From the NCBI GenBank assembly GCA_024803745.1, contig JANJXV010000004.1, positions 43,209,358-43,273,357 on the forward strand: a stretch of 64,000 bases of DNA, written 5' to 3'. A model generated the notes under the pieces. It was not told the DNA's origin. It did not search any database and saw only the letters and a program-made list of their open reading frames with translations. Below, piece after piece: positions 33,708 to 44,422 of the stretch. Origin of the DNA: Megascapheus bottae (lineage: Eukaryota; Chordata; Mammalia; Rodentia; Geomyidae). Each line of letters starts with the position of its first letter. The first letter of the stretch is position 1. The position numbers and the translations under genes are program-made.

Positions 33708-36700
33708 TTAATAGTCGCATATTAAGAATACCATGCGCCTTTTGTTCCTTAGGTCTTGACTTGTCTCACTCAACATGATTTGCTCTAGATTCATCCACTT
33801 CCCTGCGAATGGCATTATTTTCTCTTGTCTGTTGGCTATGTAGAATTCCATTGTCTATATAAGCCACATTTTCTGTATCCATTCATCTGCAGTAGGGCAT
33901 GTGAATTGTTTCCATCGCCTGGCTATTGTGAATAGCGCAGAGATGAACATAGCTGAGCAGGTGTCTTTATAAAATCCTGGGTCATGCTGTTCAGGATAGA
34001 TGCCCAGAAGTGGTATGGCGGGATCATAGGGAAGGTCTATTTTCAGTTCTTTAAGGAACCTCCACACTGCTTTCCAGAGTGGCTGAACTAGTTTACAATC
34101 CCACCAGCAGTGTAGTAGGGTTCCTTTTTCTCCACAACCCTGCCAGCAACTCTCATTGTCTGAGTTCAAAATCTTGGCCATTCTTGTTGGGGTAAGGTGG
34201 TATCTTAGGGTTGTTTTTATTTGCATTTCCTTTATGACCATAGATGATGAGCATTTTCTCGTATGTTATTTTTTTTTTTGCCATTTTAGTCTCTTCTTCT
34301 GATATGTCTCTCTTTAGTTCCCTTGCCCATTTAGTGAATGGTTTTTATTGGGTTTTCAGGGGATTAGTTTCTTGAGTTCCTGTAGATACTAGATATTAAG
34401 CATTTGTCAGATGTATTGTTGGTGAATATCTTTTCCCAGTTGGTTGGCTGTCTCTCTACTTTTGCAACTATGTTTTTATCTGTACAGAAACTTTTTTATT
34501 TTTAGGTAGTCCCATTTATCGAGTCTCTCTCCGATCTGTTGTGACCCTGGGATTCTGTTCAGGAATCTGTTGCCTGTGCCTATGAGTTCCAGTGTCTCTC
34601 CTACTTTATCATGTAGCAGTTTCACGGTTTCCAGTCTAACGTTGAGGTCTTTGATTCATTTTGAGTTAATTCTTGTGCATGGTGAAAGGCTAGGGTCAAT
34701 TTTTAGTTTTCTGCATGTGGCTGCCTAGTTTTGCCAGCACCAATAATTGAATAGGCTGTGTTTGTTCCACTGTATATCTTTGGCTCCTTTGTCAAATACT
34801 GTTGCTCCTCTTCGGGGCAGCAACACGGGAACGGGGAGGGACACACAGGGCCAGCCTGTAGTCCCCTGGGAGCCAAGCGAGATGGTAAGTGTCGAAGACC
34901 CAGCCCTCCCCCAATCACCGGGGAAGAAAAAACCACGCTGAGTCAGAAGCAGTGTTAACCATGAAAGCGCATCAGATCTCTCTGCTGATTTCTGCTGATC
35001 TCTGATGCTCTCTGATGCTCTCCTCCTTTATTGCGTCAGACAATTCGTTATATACTGTTAGGGTAGGAGAAGGTGGGCACTGGGAAGCTAGCCAATAGGA
35101 AGAGGGCCTCTGTGTTACCACTAAGGGTCTGGGTGGGCTTTCAGGTACTGGGCAGGACAGGTGCAGGAAAGCGCGCGAGACTTGAGCTGCTGCGAGACCC
35201 GCGAAACTGCGGGGGGTTCAATCGAGTCACGTACACAGAGATGCCTTAGGAGAGGTATGCAAAAGACCGAATGCCTAGACAAAGCCCTTTAATTGCAGCT
35301 GAGCCAGAATCAGGCCTCAGATATGGAGGCTAGGCCCCAACAAAATACAAGTTGCCTGTAGGTATGGGGTTCTATTTCTGGGTCTTCTATTCTGTTCCAC
35401 TGATCTTCTGGTCTGTTTTTGTGCCAGTACCAAGCAGTTTTTGTTATTATGGCTCTATAGTAGAGTTTGAAGTCTGGTATTGTAATACCACCAGCATTGC
35501 TCTTTTTGCCTAGAATTGTTTTGGCTATTCTAGGTCTTTTCTTGTTCCATATGAATCTTTGGATTATATCTTCAATTTCCATAAAGAATGTCTTTGGGAT
35601 TTTGATGGGGATTGCATTGAATTTGTATATCAATTTTGGCAGTATAGGCATTTTTACTATGTTGGTTCTCCCTAGCCATGAGCATGGGATGCCTTTCCAT
35701 TTCCTAGTGTCCTCTTTAATTTCATTAGGCTTTTATAATTTTCATTGAATAATTCCTTTACATCTTTGGTTAAGTATATTCCTAAGTGTTTTATTCTGTT
35801 GGGGGCTATTGTGAATGGATCATTTTCTTGATTTGGCCTTCTGTTTGTGTATTGTTGGTGTACAAGATTGATTTTGTATCCTGCCACTTTGCTAAAGTGG
35901 TTGATTAATTCTAGAAGTTTGGGAGTGGAGTTTGTTGGGTCACTCAAGTAGAGGATCATGTCGTCTGTGAATAGGGATAGTTTAATTTCTTCTTTCCCTA
36001 TGTGGATCCCTTTGATGTCCGTTTCTTGCCTTATTGCTCTGGCTAAGGGTTCCAGCACTATATTGAAGAGAAGTGGAGAGAGTGGGCATCCCTGCCTGGT
36101 TCCTGATTTTAAGGTGAATGGTTCCAGTCTTTCACCATTTAGTATAATAGTGGCGGTAGTTTTTTCATATATGGCTTTCACTATTTTGAGGAATGTACCT
36201 CTTATTCCTATTTTTTCTAGTGCTTTCAACATGAATGGATGTTGTATTTTGTCAAATGCCTTCTCTGTGTCCAGAGAAATTGTATGATTCTTATCCTTAA
36301 CTCTATTGATATGATGTATTACATTGATTGATTTGCGAATGTTAAACCAGCCTTGCGTTTGTGGGATGAAGCGCACTTGATCATAGTGTATGATTTTTTA
36401 AATTTGTTTCTGGATTCTGTTGGGTAATATTTTATTGAGGAGTTTTGCATCTGTATTCATTAGAGAGATAGGTCTGTAGTTTTCTTTTTTTGTTGGGTCT
36501 TTCCCTGGTTTGAGGATGAGAGTAATATTAGCTTCATAAAATGAGTTTGGTATTGCTCCTTCTGTTTCTATTTCTCAGAAGAGTTTCAAGAGTATAGGTG
36601 TTATTTCATCTTTAAATGTCTTGTAGAATTCTGCAGTGAATCCATCTGGACCTGGGCTGTTTTGGGTTGTCATTTCCCTGATTGCTTCCACAATTTCGTT

Positions 36701-38040
36701 GTAAGAAATTGGTCTGTTCAATTTGTTTACCTCATTGTTGTTCAGGGTGGATAGCCTATATTTATTTAAGAAATCATCCATTTCTACTATATTTTCTTGT
36801 TTCTTTGAATATAGGCCCTGGTAGTACCTATTCATTATGGACTGAATTTCTTGGGAATCAGTTGTGATTGTTCCCGTGGGGTCTCTAATCTTGTTTATTT
36901 GAGTCTCCCCTTTCCTTTTTTTGATTAATCTTGCCAAGGGTCTGTTCTTTCAAAGAACCAACTTTTTGATTGATCAATTTTGTGTATAGTAGATCTTATT
37001 TCAATCTCTGAAATTTCTGATTTTATTTTTGTTATTTCTGTCCTTCTAGTTGTTTTAGAATTAACTTTTTCTTGCTCCTCTATGTGTTTCAGGTTTTTTT
37101 AAGGTTATTTATGTGCTCTTCTTCTGTCTTTTTAATATGCGCTCCTAGTGCGATAGATTTGCCTCTTAGAACTGCCTTTGCTGTGTCCCATAAGTTCCTT
37201 TGTGATGTTTCTTGATTTTCTTTACATTCAAGGAAGTTTTTAATTTCATTTCTGATCTGATTTGTTACGCAGGAGTTATTCAGAAGTGTGTTGTTCAGTT
37301 TCCATGTGATTGAATGTTTTTTGACTTTGACTGCATTGTTCAGAATTAGTCTGACTCCACTGTGGTCTGATACAATGCATGGGATTATATTAGACCTCTT
37401 GTATCTGCTTAAGTTTTCTGTATGAACTATTATATGATCTATTTTGGAGTGTGTTCCATGTGCTGCTGAGAAAAATGTAAAAAGTTTCCCCGTTGGGTGG
37501 AAGACTCTGTTAAGCCCAGCTGGGCTATGGTGTCATTTAAGTCGATGGTGTCTTTGCTTAACTTTTGTTGAGTTGACCTGTCATTTATTGAGAGTGGTGT
37601 ATTGAGGTCTCCCACTATGATTGTGTTTGAGTCTATCTTGTTCTGTAATTCTAAAAGAGTTTGTTTGACGAATTTGGGTGCTCCCTTGTTGGGGAGTAGA
37701 TGTTTATAACTGTAATATTATGGGCATGGATTGTACCCTTTACTAATATATAATGGCCATCTCTATCTTTATGTACTGATTTTACTGAGAAGTTAATTTT
37801 GTCGGAGATTAAGATTGCTACTCCTGCTTTTTTGCATGGTGCATTGGAGTGGAAAATTCATTTCCATGCTTTCACTTGGAATTTGTTTCTGTCTTTGGCA
37901 GTGAGGTGGGTCTCTTGAAGGCAACATGTGGATGGCTCGTGTTTCTTAATCCAGTCTGCTGCTCTGTGTCTTTTGATTGGATTGTTCAGCCTGTTCACAT
38001 TTAGGGAGATTATGGAGAAATGGTCAGTGTCCATTGTCAT
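33708..38040 (-). pseudogene. L1 ORF2 (endonuclease/reverse transcriptase), disrupted
   Basis: ORF2p cuts the target DNA, then reverse-transcribes L1 or SINE RNA at the nick. Start chosen at 38040 (MTMDTDHFSIISLNVN). The APE-type endonuclease N-terminus shows LNVN and the QETHL catalytic-glutamate region. The Z region lies at about 36575-36937. The reverse transcriptase is at about 36376-35672, with [15 protein letters not shown] and FTDDM (35960-35971) where FADD is usual. The cysteine segment near 34241-33855 shows GCGEKGTLLHCWW. The true stop is at 33708-33710, but an in-frame TAG truncates the frame at 33855. Open pieces lie in three frames, an in-frame TGA occurs at about 36575, and a solo LTR interrupts the region at 34800. 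Dead copy. Confidence 0.93.
34800..35342 (-). mobile_element. Solo LTR, class II (ERVK-like), 6-bp TSD
   Basis: A 543-bp block within L1 ORF2, with aaatac on both sides (34794-34799 and 35343-35348). Read on the minus strand it starts TGTTGGGGCCTAGCC and ends GGAGCAACA. It contains a TATA-like 'agtatataacg' (plus 35047-35057 region), then an AATAAA-type signal 'gcaataaagg' shortly after, as in short-R class II LTRs. GC content and CpG density are far above the surroundings. No coding remnants are present. Excising 543+6 bp restores the L1 reading order across the site. Confidence 0.93.
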
Positions 38041-38138
38041 TATTTATTTTTACTTCTAAGTTTCTTTCTCTCTCTTTTTTCCCCTTTTGTGTTTAGTGAA
38101 TTATAGATGTTTGCTTCTTGATGGGGGTTCTTGATGTT

Positions 38139-39096
38139 CTACAGTTAGTTCTCGATTAATTAGTATTCTTTGTAATGCTGGTTTAGTGTGCATGTATTCA
38201 TAAAGCTTCTCTTTGGAGTGAAATATTCTTATTTCTCCCTCAAATGTAAATGCTAGTTTTGCTGGATATATCAGTCTGGTTGGCAGTTGTTGGTCTTCAG
38301 GACATCAATGATGTTTTTCCAAGCCTTTCTTGCATTTAGGGTTTGCATGGAGAGATCTGCTGTAATTTGAATTTTCTTCCCATTATAATATAACTCCTTC
38401 TTTGTTTTTGCAGCATTTAAGATCAATTTCTTGGTATTCAGGTCTAGTGTCTTTACTATGATATGTCTAGATGAGTTCCTTCTAGGATCTTGACTGTTTG
38501 GGGTCCTGAAACCTTCAATAATGTGAGTATTTTCCCTTTTGAAGTTGGGAAAGTTCTCTGCTATGATTTTGGTGAATAAAGGTTGCATATCTTTGTCCTG
38601 AAATTCGGCCCTCTCCTCAATCCCTATTATAGGAAGATTAGACTTTTTTGCTGCATCTGCCATTTCCTGGAGCTCTCTCTGGTAGATTCTGACTGATTCT
38701 TTCCAAGGTGACGATTCTGCGTTCCAGCTCTTGTGTTTTATCTTCCATTTCTGATGTTCTATTCTCCATCTCCATCAATCTGGTGCTTAATGCCTCCATT
38801 TTTGCTTGAAATGTGGACACTGAGGTGATCATGTCTGCTCTGAGGGTATTAATCTTTTCTTCCATTTCTCTTTTGAATTCGAGGAGCTCTTTGGTGATTT
38901 CCTGCTTATGTTCCTGGAATTGTTTTTGAAATGCTGTTTTAATGTCTTTAGTCATGTCCACAATCATCTCCTTGAATAGGGTCATGTTTCGTATCTCTTC
39001 AGATGTCATTTCTTGGGATGGTGACATCTCTTTTATTCCTTCACTCTTGTTTCCATTTGGGCTTTGCATGGTACTTTGATTATTTATGTATGTCAT
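38139..39096 (-). pseudogene. L1 ORF1 (RNA-binding chaperone), frameshifted
   Basis: ORF1p forms trimers that coat L1 RNA. The first piece (39096-38638, 152 residues from MTYINNQ) is mostly a heptad-rich coiled coil (for example LSTRLMEMENRTSEMEDK). The second piece (to 38271) holds the RRM, with NLPIIGIEER and the RHIIVKTLD strand, and the start of the C-terminal domain with ITADLSMQTLNARKAW. A frame change lies near 38640-38690. A second lies near 38275, after NCQP, where one base appears missing. The remaining C-terminal codons (LIYPAKLAFTFEGEI...) then run to a TAG at 38139-38141. Total length is close to the roughly 300-350 residues usual for L1 ORF1p. Confidence 0.9.
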
Positions 39097-39511
39097 AATT
39101 CATCTTTGCGCTCTCCTTGGCATCAAGAACTGTTGTTGTAGTTCGCTCTGTGGTCAGTAGGTAGTGGCCTTTACTTGGATTGGGACCGGTGGTTCTGGGA
39201 ATATGTGAATACCTGTGGTTCTCGGCCAAATTGATTCCTCTGCTGACTAGGTCAGAGTTTGCAGTTTTTGCAGGTGTACTGGCCTGTTCCCAGAGGCTGT
39301 GTGCTGCTGCATGACTAGCTCTCAGCCCAACCAGTGGCCTCACAGTGGGCCTTGGGATGGATTTGCAAGCTTCAGTCTCAGCGTGCTTGGCGGAAGGTTG
39401 GTTTTCCTGTGCTGCTTCTAGGGAAGGCCCCGGCCAAGGGTCTGGAGTTTGGGGGGGGGGGGCAGCTGAGGACGTAGGCTCCAAGGACATAGGCTCCAAG
39501 GGCAGAGCCAC
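39080..39511 (-). other. Upstream open frame in L1 5' UTR, overlapping ORF1 start
   Basis: 143 codons beginning MALPLEPMSLEPTSSAA, rich in proline, alanine and serine. It ends at MNYDIHK, so its stop lies 17 nt inside ORF1 in another frame. No recognised domain. It could be chance in GC-rich sequence, or an upstream ORF that modulates ORF1 translation. Confidence 0.4.
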
Positions 39512-39586
39512 GCCTTTCTGATTCTCAGAAGGGGAGCTTGGCTGCTGGTAGGCCCTTCAGTTCCCTGCTGCTTTGTCAGAGACTCT

Positions 39587-40438
39587 GTGACTGTGGGGGG
39601 CCCCTCCGTGCTGTCTTGCTCAGGATTCCCAGCTGGAGGATGCCCGGCTCAAGATTTGAGGAGGACAGATGCTAGCTCCTATTTTCCCGCACACCCCACC
39701 CGCTGTTGTGAGGCAGGGTCTCAGCGACCCCCCACTCCTCAGATCCAGTGGCCTGGGAGAGGAACCTGTTGGGCGGGTGGGAGCTGGGACACCTCTGCCT
39801 CCCTTGGTGGGGTGCTGGGTCTTAGCATAGCCCGCCTGTCATTCTCCAGTCAGAGGCCTGGGAGAGGAACCTGGTGGGCAGGTGGGGGCAGGGACACCTC
39901 CGCCTCCCTTGGTGGGGTCTTACCGCTGCTCGCCTGTCAGTTGCCAGTCAATGGCCTGGGGGAGGGGGCTGTTGAGGGAAGGGACAGGATTCTAAATTCC
40001 TTGCCCTCCTGCTCCTGCCAGTCTTTTTCGGGCAGGGTGGTGAGGTCTGAGTTAAGTTCTATTGCTTGGCACCAGCTCTGCTTTCCCGATGGGTTTGGGG
40101 ACGCGCTGCGCTACTCAAGCCTCTGCGTTCGTCTGTGGGTGCTCCACGGTGGTGGGGAGTCTTTCACTCCCCTCGGGTCTTCTCCGCCGCCTGTGTTCCG
40201 TGTCTGGGTTCCCCTGCTTGCTGTTCTGGTTCCGCGTCTGGGTTCCGCTGCTTCTGCTGCTCTGTGGCCCGGTCCTATGCTGGTTTCTGAAGAGGTCAGG
40301 GCTGCCTGGCCCGGTGCCCCCCGCCACAGCTTTTCGGGGCTCAGAGCTGGAGGCGAGGGGTGGGGGAGGGGTCCTCGTATTCCAAATTCTTTGAGAAAGT
40401 TGGATGTGAGCTTTATCTGGATTTCTTTTCCACTTTGA
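39587..40438 (+). other. 283-codon antisense open frame in L1 5' UTR
   Basis: A long open frame on the strand opposite the L1, within the 5' UTR. It begins MTVGGPSVLSCSG and contains two imperfect peptide repeats around PGRGTCWAGG and PGRGTWWAGG, each followed by DTSASLGGVL, because it crosses tandem DNA units. No known domain. Primate L1 has an antisense promoter and a short antisense ORF0, but nothing here proves expression, and GC-rich repeats produce open frames easily. Confidence 0.35.
39750..40000. repeat. Tandem units in the L1 5' UTR (about 98-105 bp)
   Basis: Units begin 'ggcctgggagaggaacct': A 39750-39854, B 39855-39952, and a partial C from 39953 ('ggcctgggggaggggg'). A and B share 'gggacacctc' and 'gcctcccttggtggggt' in order. 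This recalls the monomer-built 5' UTRs of mouse L1. Confidence 0.85.
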
Positions 40439-40558
40439 GTCCTTCTCCTTTGCTTCTTGAGTTTGTTTTTGTGGATTTCTTAAGGTAGTTGGCTCATGGG
40501 ACTCCCTGGTTCTCTCTTTTTGTGAGAGAGAGCTAGGCAGCGTCCCTATTGTCTCAGT

Positions 40559-40566
40559 GCCATCTT
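40559..40566 (-). promoter_or_regulatory. YY1-like site at the L1 5' end
   Basis: On the minus strand the first bases of the element read GGGGGGGAGCAGAAGATGGC, placing AAGATGGC about a dozen bases from the L1 start. Human L1 carries a YY1 site (CAAGATGGC) at the same distance, where it directs accurate initiation. The match in position and core is visible; binding is inferred. Confidence 0.65.
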
Positions 40567-40578
40567 CTGCTCCCCCCC

Positions 40579-40593
40579 TTATTTATTTATTTT
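40579..40593 (+). repeat. Target-site duplication, right copy
   Basis: ttatttatttatttt, identical to 33119-33133. It lies between the L1 5' end and a B1/Geo SINE. Confidence 0.75.
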
Positions 40594-40594
40594 T

Positions 40595-40815
40595 GTGGGT
40601 TGAGGTGCTTGTACTTAGCCTGGTGGCTGTCCCTGAGCTCTTCAGCTCAAGGCTACTCCCCTAACCTTGAGCCAAGCCCCACTTCCCATTTTCTAGAGGT
40701 TAATTGGAAATAAGAGTCTCAGGTTCTTTTGTGCCCAGGCTGGCTTTGATCTTTGATCCTCATATCTCAGCCTGAGTAGCTATGATTATAGGCATGAGCC
40801 ACCATCACACCCAGC
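40595..40815 (-). mobile_element. B1-like/Geo chimeric SINE
   Basis: Geo half at left ('ttcagctcaaggctactc'), linker 'gaggttaattggaaataaga', B1-like head 'tgagtagctatgattatagg' at right. It starts at the L1 target duplication, so the L1 inserted into or beside the SINE's A-rich tail (T-rich on this strand). Confidence 0.85.
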
Positions 40816-40914
40816 AAATACTGTACCTCTTAGAATTTTTTTTCATTAGTTAAGAAGTATAGTCAGGGTAATTTTTCTGCTAGTGAAGAATTTTTCTATA
40901 AATAAAATGTGTAG

Positions 40915-41125
40915 TCAGATGTAGATGGTTCATGCCTGTAATCCTAGGAACCTGAGATCTGAAGATCATAGTTTGAAGCCCAACCTATGCAGACTCCTAT
41001 CTCCAATTAATTACCAAAATGTCAGAATAAGATGTGTGTGGCTCAAGCAGTTGTTTGCTAATCTGGAGGAAACAAGCCTAGGGACATCACTCACTTCCTA
41101 AATTCATGTCTCTAGATTGTCTTGT
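40915..41125 (+). mobile_element. B1-like/Geo chimeric SINE, diverged
   Basis: 'ggttcatgcctgtaatccta' head, 'ctatctccaattaattacc' linker, Geo-type half ('gtgtggctcaagcagttg', 'aattcatgtctc'), then a (TG)(CA)n tail. Confidence 0.82.
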
Positions 41126-41158
41126 GTGTGTGCATGCACACACACACACACACACACA
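41126..41158. repeat. (TG)n(CA)n microsatellite
   Basis: tgtgtgtgcatgcacacac..., a palindrome-like switch from TG to CA. Confidence 0.9.
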
Positions 41159-41164
41159 GTAGCT

Positions 41165-42050
41165 GTTAGGTGATTTAAAAAAAAATTATGATGGCTGACC
41201 ATCTTACCATAGTAAGAAAGTATGAGTAAGCAGACAGTTATAGGAGTAAGAAAATTTATTCTGTTGCAAAAATAATGAACAAGAAAAGATAGACCTAGAT
41301 CCTAAATACCTTTTATATGTAGGTTTTAGTAATAAACAATTTGATTGTAAGTGTTCTGTGTAAGGAGGTGAGATATTAGGAAAAGGAGATTATGCTATGC
41401 AAAAGACTGGAATAATTGGAAGGTGTTTAGAGTCCAGCAGTGTATGAAAGAGATAGAGGGTGGGAAGGGAGCTCATTGCCATCTTCTGCTCAATTTGCAT
41501 TCTTGCATTATTTCTACCAACAAACCGTTACAGACTCATTTTGCAATTAACATGGTAATATCACACTTCTATACATTTTCCTTTCTAGTGAAAATCTTGA
41601 CTTGGTAGTTCAAGACCTTGTTAAAGATTTTGTATCAATTTTGTTATAATAGGAGTAGATTTTTATAATATATGTGTGTATTCAGTAGTTTTCGGGTTAG
41701 ATTGACTGGGAGAATTTGTAGTCATGATAGTTTACCAACATCAATAGAAGAAACAATCCTGGGATATTTAACTGAACTGTTTATCTCTTTGATGAAACTA
41801 CTTCAGTTAAGTTTATTTAAAGTATTTTAGAATTCTCTTGTGTGTGTGTGAACTGAATCTTAATTGATAGAAATGACCTTTGAATTTCATGTTCTTTTAC
41901 CTTCTTTTCCCCTCCTTCTTTCAGGTTATATATTTGACTCCTATCACCACAGTATTGATGTGCATTTTGACTTCTCTCTTCATAGTTCTTATTTCTCCTG
42001 CACCTCTTAAATATTTTTCTAATTTTAAAGTTTTTATTTTCCCCTCCCAT
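41165..42050. other. Unassigned AT-rich sequence
   Basis: Nothing recognised. Confidence 0.35.
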
Positions 42051-42054
42051 TTTT

Positions 42055-42235
42055 TTTTACCACACCTGGGCTTGAACACAGGGCCTGAGCACTCTCCTTG
42101 GGCTAGCACACTACCATTTGAGCCACAGCACCACTTCTAGATTTTTCTGTGTACATCATACTGAGGAATCTAGCCTGGGTCTTCTTGCATGCCAGGCAAG
42201 CATGTTACCACTAGACCAAATGCCCAACCCTCCTT
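42055..42235 (-). mobile_element. IDL-Geo-like SINE
   Basis: Minus-strand dimer ('gggcttgaacacagggcctg', 'tttgagccacagcaccactt', 'gcatgccaggcaagcatg'). Moderately diverged. Confidence 0.88.
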
Positions 42236-42239
42236 TCCA

Positions 42240-43530
42240 AGTTAAAAACTCTTTCATTAAACATTCATTTAATGTCTACTTTTGTTCTCTATCAATAATA
42301 TTAGATCAAATCTTGCCAATATGATACAGGATATATTTACAAACTCAGCGAAAATTTTTGACCTCTTTCACTTTATGTTTCTGCCATATTAGCTATTCCT
42401 TTAGTTTTATAAATGTTTTTGCTTATAAATTTATATTTTTTTCTAATTTTGTTTTCAATCTCAGTTAGCTGTTCCCAACTGGATTATCGCATTTTAATCA
42501 GCTGGATTATTGTATTTTAAATATAAATTATACCTATTCTTTACCCACTCTTGCCTTAAACTACTTTTCTAAATAAAATAGCAAATTTGAAAGTTCAGAA
42601 CAAAAGTTCTCTCTCTCTCTTTTTATGTAATTAAATAGTTTTATTTTCAGCAGGGGCTCAAGTTAAATACTCATCCCTACAATTGACAAAGCAAGTATGG
42701 TGCCTACTTCTCATTCTTTCAAAGAACCTGTTAAATTACCCTTAGCATTTCTTTGTTTAACTATGTTCACATGGATCCTATAGAGTTTATCTTCAAGGAA
42801 CATTTGACAAGAAGTATTCTTTAATGTTTTGCTTGCCTGCTCTTTTAGTAGCAATCTTGAACTCCCACTGCCCTATAAATTGTATTTCTTCAGGCAAAGT
42901 GACTTTTTCAACTCTCTCTTTTATAATGAAATAATTCAGGTAAGCGAAGACAGCATATTGAGAAAAGCACCAGGCAATGCTTGACTAAGTTCAAATTTAC
43001 ATATATGTGAGGGAAATATTTGAGAGCTAAGAACAAAAATTTATGTAGAGATATTTAACTCTAGATACTGAGATATAAATTGTGTAGATAAATTTATAAC
43101 CAAAATTTATCAAAACTGATTTTCATATCAAAAAGATAAGTTTTGTAAGCTTCAAAAATTTATATCTTGCAAAAAATTTATGCTATGATTAATTAACCTA
43201 AAAACAGTATTTACCAACAAATAATATTATGCCAATAAATTGATGCTTTGAAAGAATAGATATTCAGAGCTAGAAAGTTTTATACAAATACTCCTTATAG
43301 TATATTAAATCTAACTAACAAAAACACAATCAATCTCAAAATTAAAATGCAAACCTCTTTTTTTTTCTTGTTGGTCCATAATGTATCTGAATGAAAAGAG
43401 GAATCAATATTAGGGCAATTACATCTTTGTGTGTCCTTTACTAATGTCATCAATTTTTTGAAAATTAATTAGGCACCCTTAAATCATAGTATTTACTTAA
43501 GAACTTGTGTTATGTAAAATAAAGCTAATC
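42240..43530. other. Unassigned AT-rich sequence
   Basis: Includes a direct repeat of 'agctggattat' near 42477-42512. No repeat family or gene recognised. Confidence 0.35.
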
Positions 43531-43534
43531 TAAT

Positions 43535-43730
43535 GTCTGGACCTGTCATTCTAAATAGAAGGCTGGTCTGAGGATAGTGATTTGAAGCCTATTTATGCAT
43601 AGAAGTCACATTTCCAATCAACCACCAAAAAGCCATAAGTGGTGCTCTGGCTCAAGTAGTAGAGCACTAGATTTGAGAAAATCTCCAAGACAGTGCCCAG
43701 ACTCTGAGTTCAAGCTCCAGAATCAGCTCA
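43535..43730 (+). mobile_element. B1-like/Geo chimeric SINE
   Basis: Reduced head ('ctggtctgaggatagtgat'), 'ttccaatcaaccaccaaaaa' linker, Geo half ('gtagtagagcactagatt', 'gagttcaagctccag'). Confidence 0.82.
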
Positions 43731-43963
43731 TGTGCCCTCCCCCACCACAACACACACTAATCTAATGACACGTCACTGTCTACATTATTTTCTGGTAATA
43801 AGACCCATAATATATTTAATAATATACCAGCTAAATCTAAATACTACTCTAACAACCAGCTCTTAGTCATTGAAATATACAAGTACCATTTTCCTTTCAA
43901 TATCAAATCATAGTTGATTCTTTGAATAGAGGGTCTGGAGTTCTCCAGGGCTCTGGCTTCCCT

Positions 43964-44096
43964 TTTTTTTCATATATTTTTTATTGTAATTAATAGAAGG
44001 GTTACATGATTTTTGCCAGATAGATGGTGCATTAATTCCCATACATTGATACCCTTTCACATGTCTTGGTCCCCATTTCCCTCCCCCCCACCCCCA
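43964..44096 (-). mobile_element. Very short L1 3' end
   Basis: Only the last roughly 130 bp of the young L1 3' UTR on the minus strand: poly-T, 'attgtaattaatagaagggt', the 'ttgataccctttcacatgtc' block and the CT-rich tract. Confidence 0.9.
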
Positions 44097-44194
44097 CATT
44101 ATTATATGATTCCAATATATTTAATCTTTTGCCTTGAAATACAAGTCTGCAAGAATGAATGGTTGTCTTAGGGTTTTGTTTGTTTGTTTGTTTT

Positions 44195-44422
44195 CCGATC
44201 CAGGGAACTTAGAGGCCTGGAAGCTGTCACAAAGCTTCTTTTGCTCAAGGATATACTCTATCACTTGAGGGAAAGTGTTACTTCTGGCTCTTTTTCCGAG
44301 TAATTTATTGGCGATAAGAGTCTCTTGGGCTTTTTCTACCCAGGCTTGTTTTGATCTGTGATCCTTAGATCTCAGCCTCCAGGATAGCTAAGACTAGAGG
44401 CTTGAGCCATTGGTGTTGCATT
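44195..44422 (-). mobile_element. B1-like/Geo chimeric SINE, diverged
   Basis: 'ttttgctcaaggatatact' Geo part, 'gtaatttattggcgataaga' linker, 'ctcagcctccaggatagcta' B1-like head. Confidence 0.8.

Larger units (their letters stand above)
33134..40578 (-). mobile_element. Full-length L1 retrotransposon (non-functional)
   Basis: The element contains, in minus-strand order: a GC-rich 5' UTR (40578 to about 39097), ORF1 (39096-38139), a short intergenic gap, ORF2 (38040-33708), and a 3' UTR with a polypurine block and AATAAA-bearing A-rich end (33707-33134). It is about 6.9 kb once the 543-bp LTR and its duplication are subtracted, in line with full-length mammalian L1. Matching 15-bp repeats flank both ends, which supports a complete insertion. 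Several frameshifts and stops in both ORFs make it incapable of autonomous movement. Many shorter copies of its 3' end lie elsewhere in the window. Confidence 0.95.

Noticed and set aside
34703..34958. Open frames of 64-77 codons on both strands near 34.8-34.9 kb
   Set aside because: They straddle the L1/LTR junction and the GC-rich LTR, so they are not genes.
35958..36287. 109-codon plus-strand frame inside the L1
   Set aside because: Antisense shadow of the ORF2 reverse-transcriptase region.
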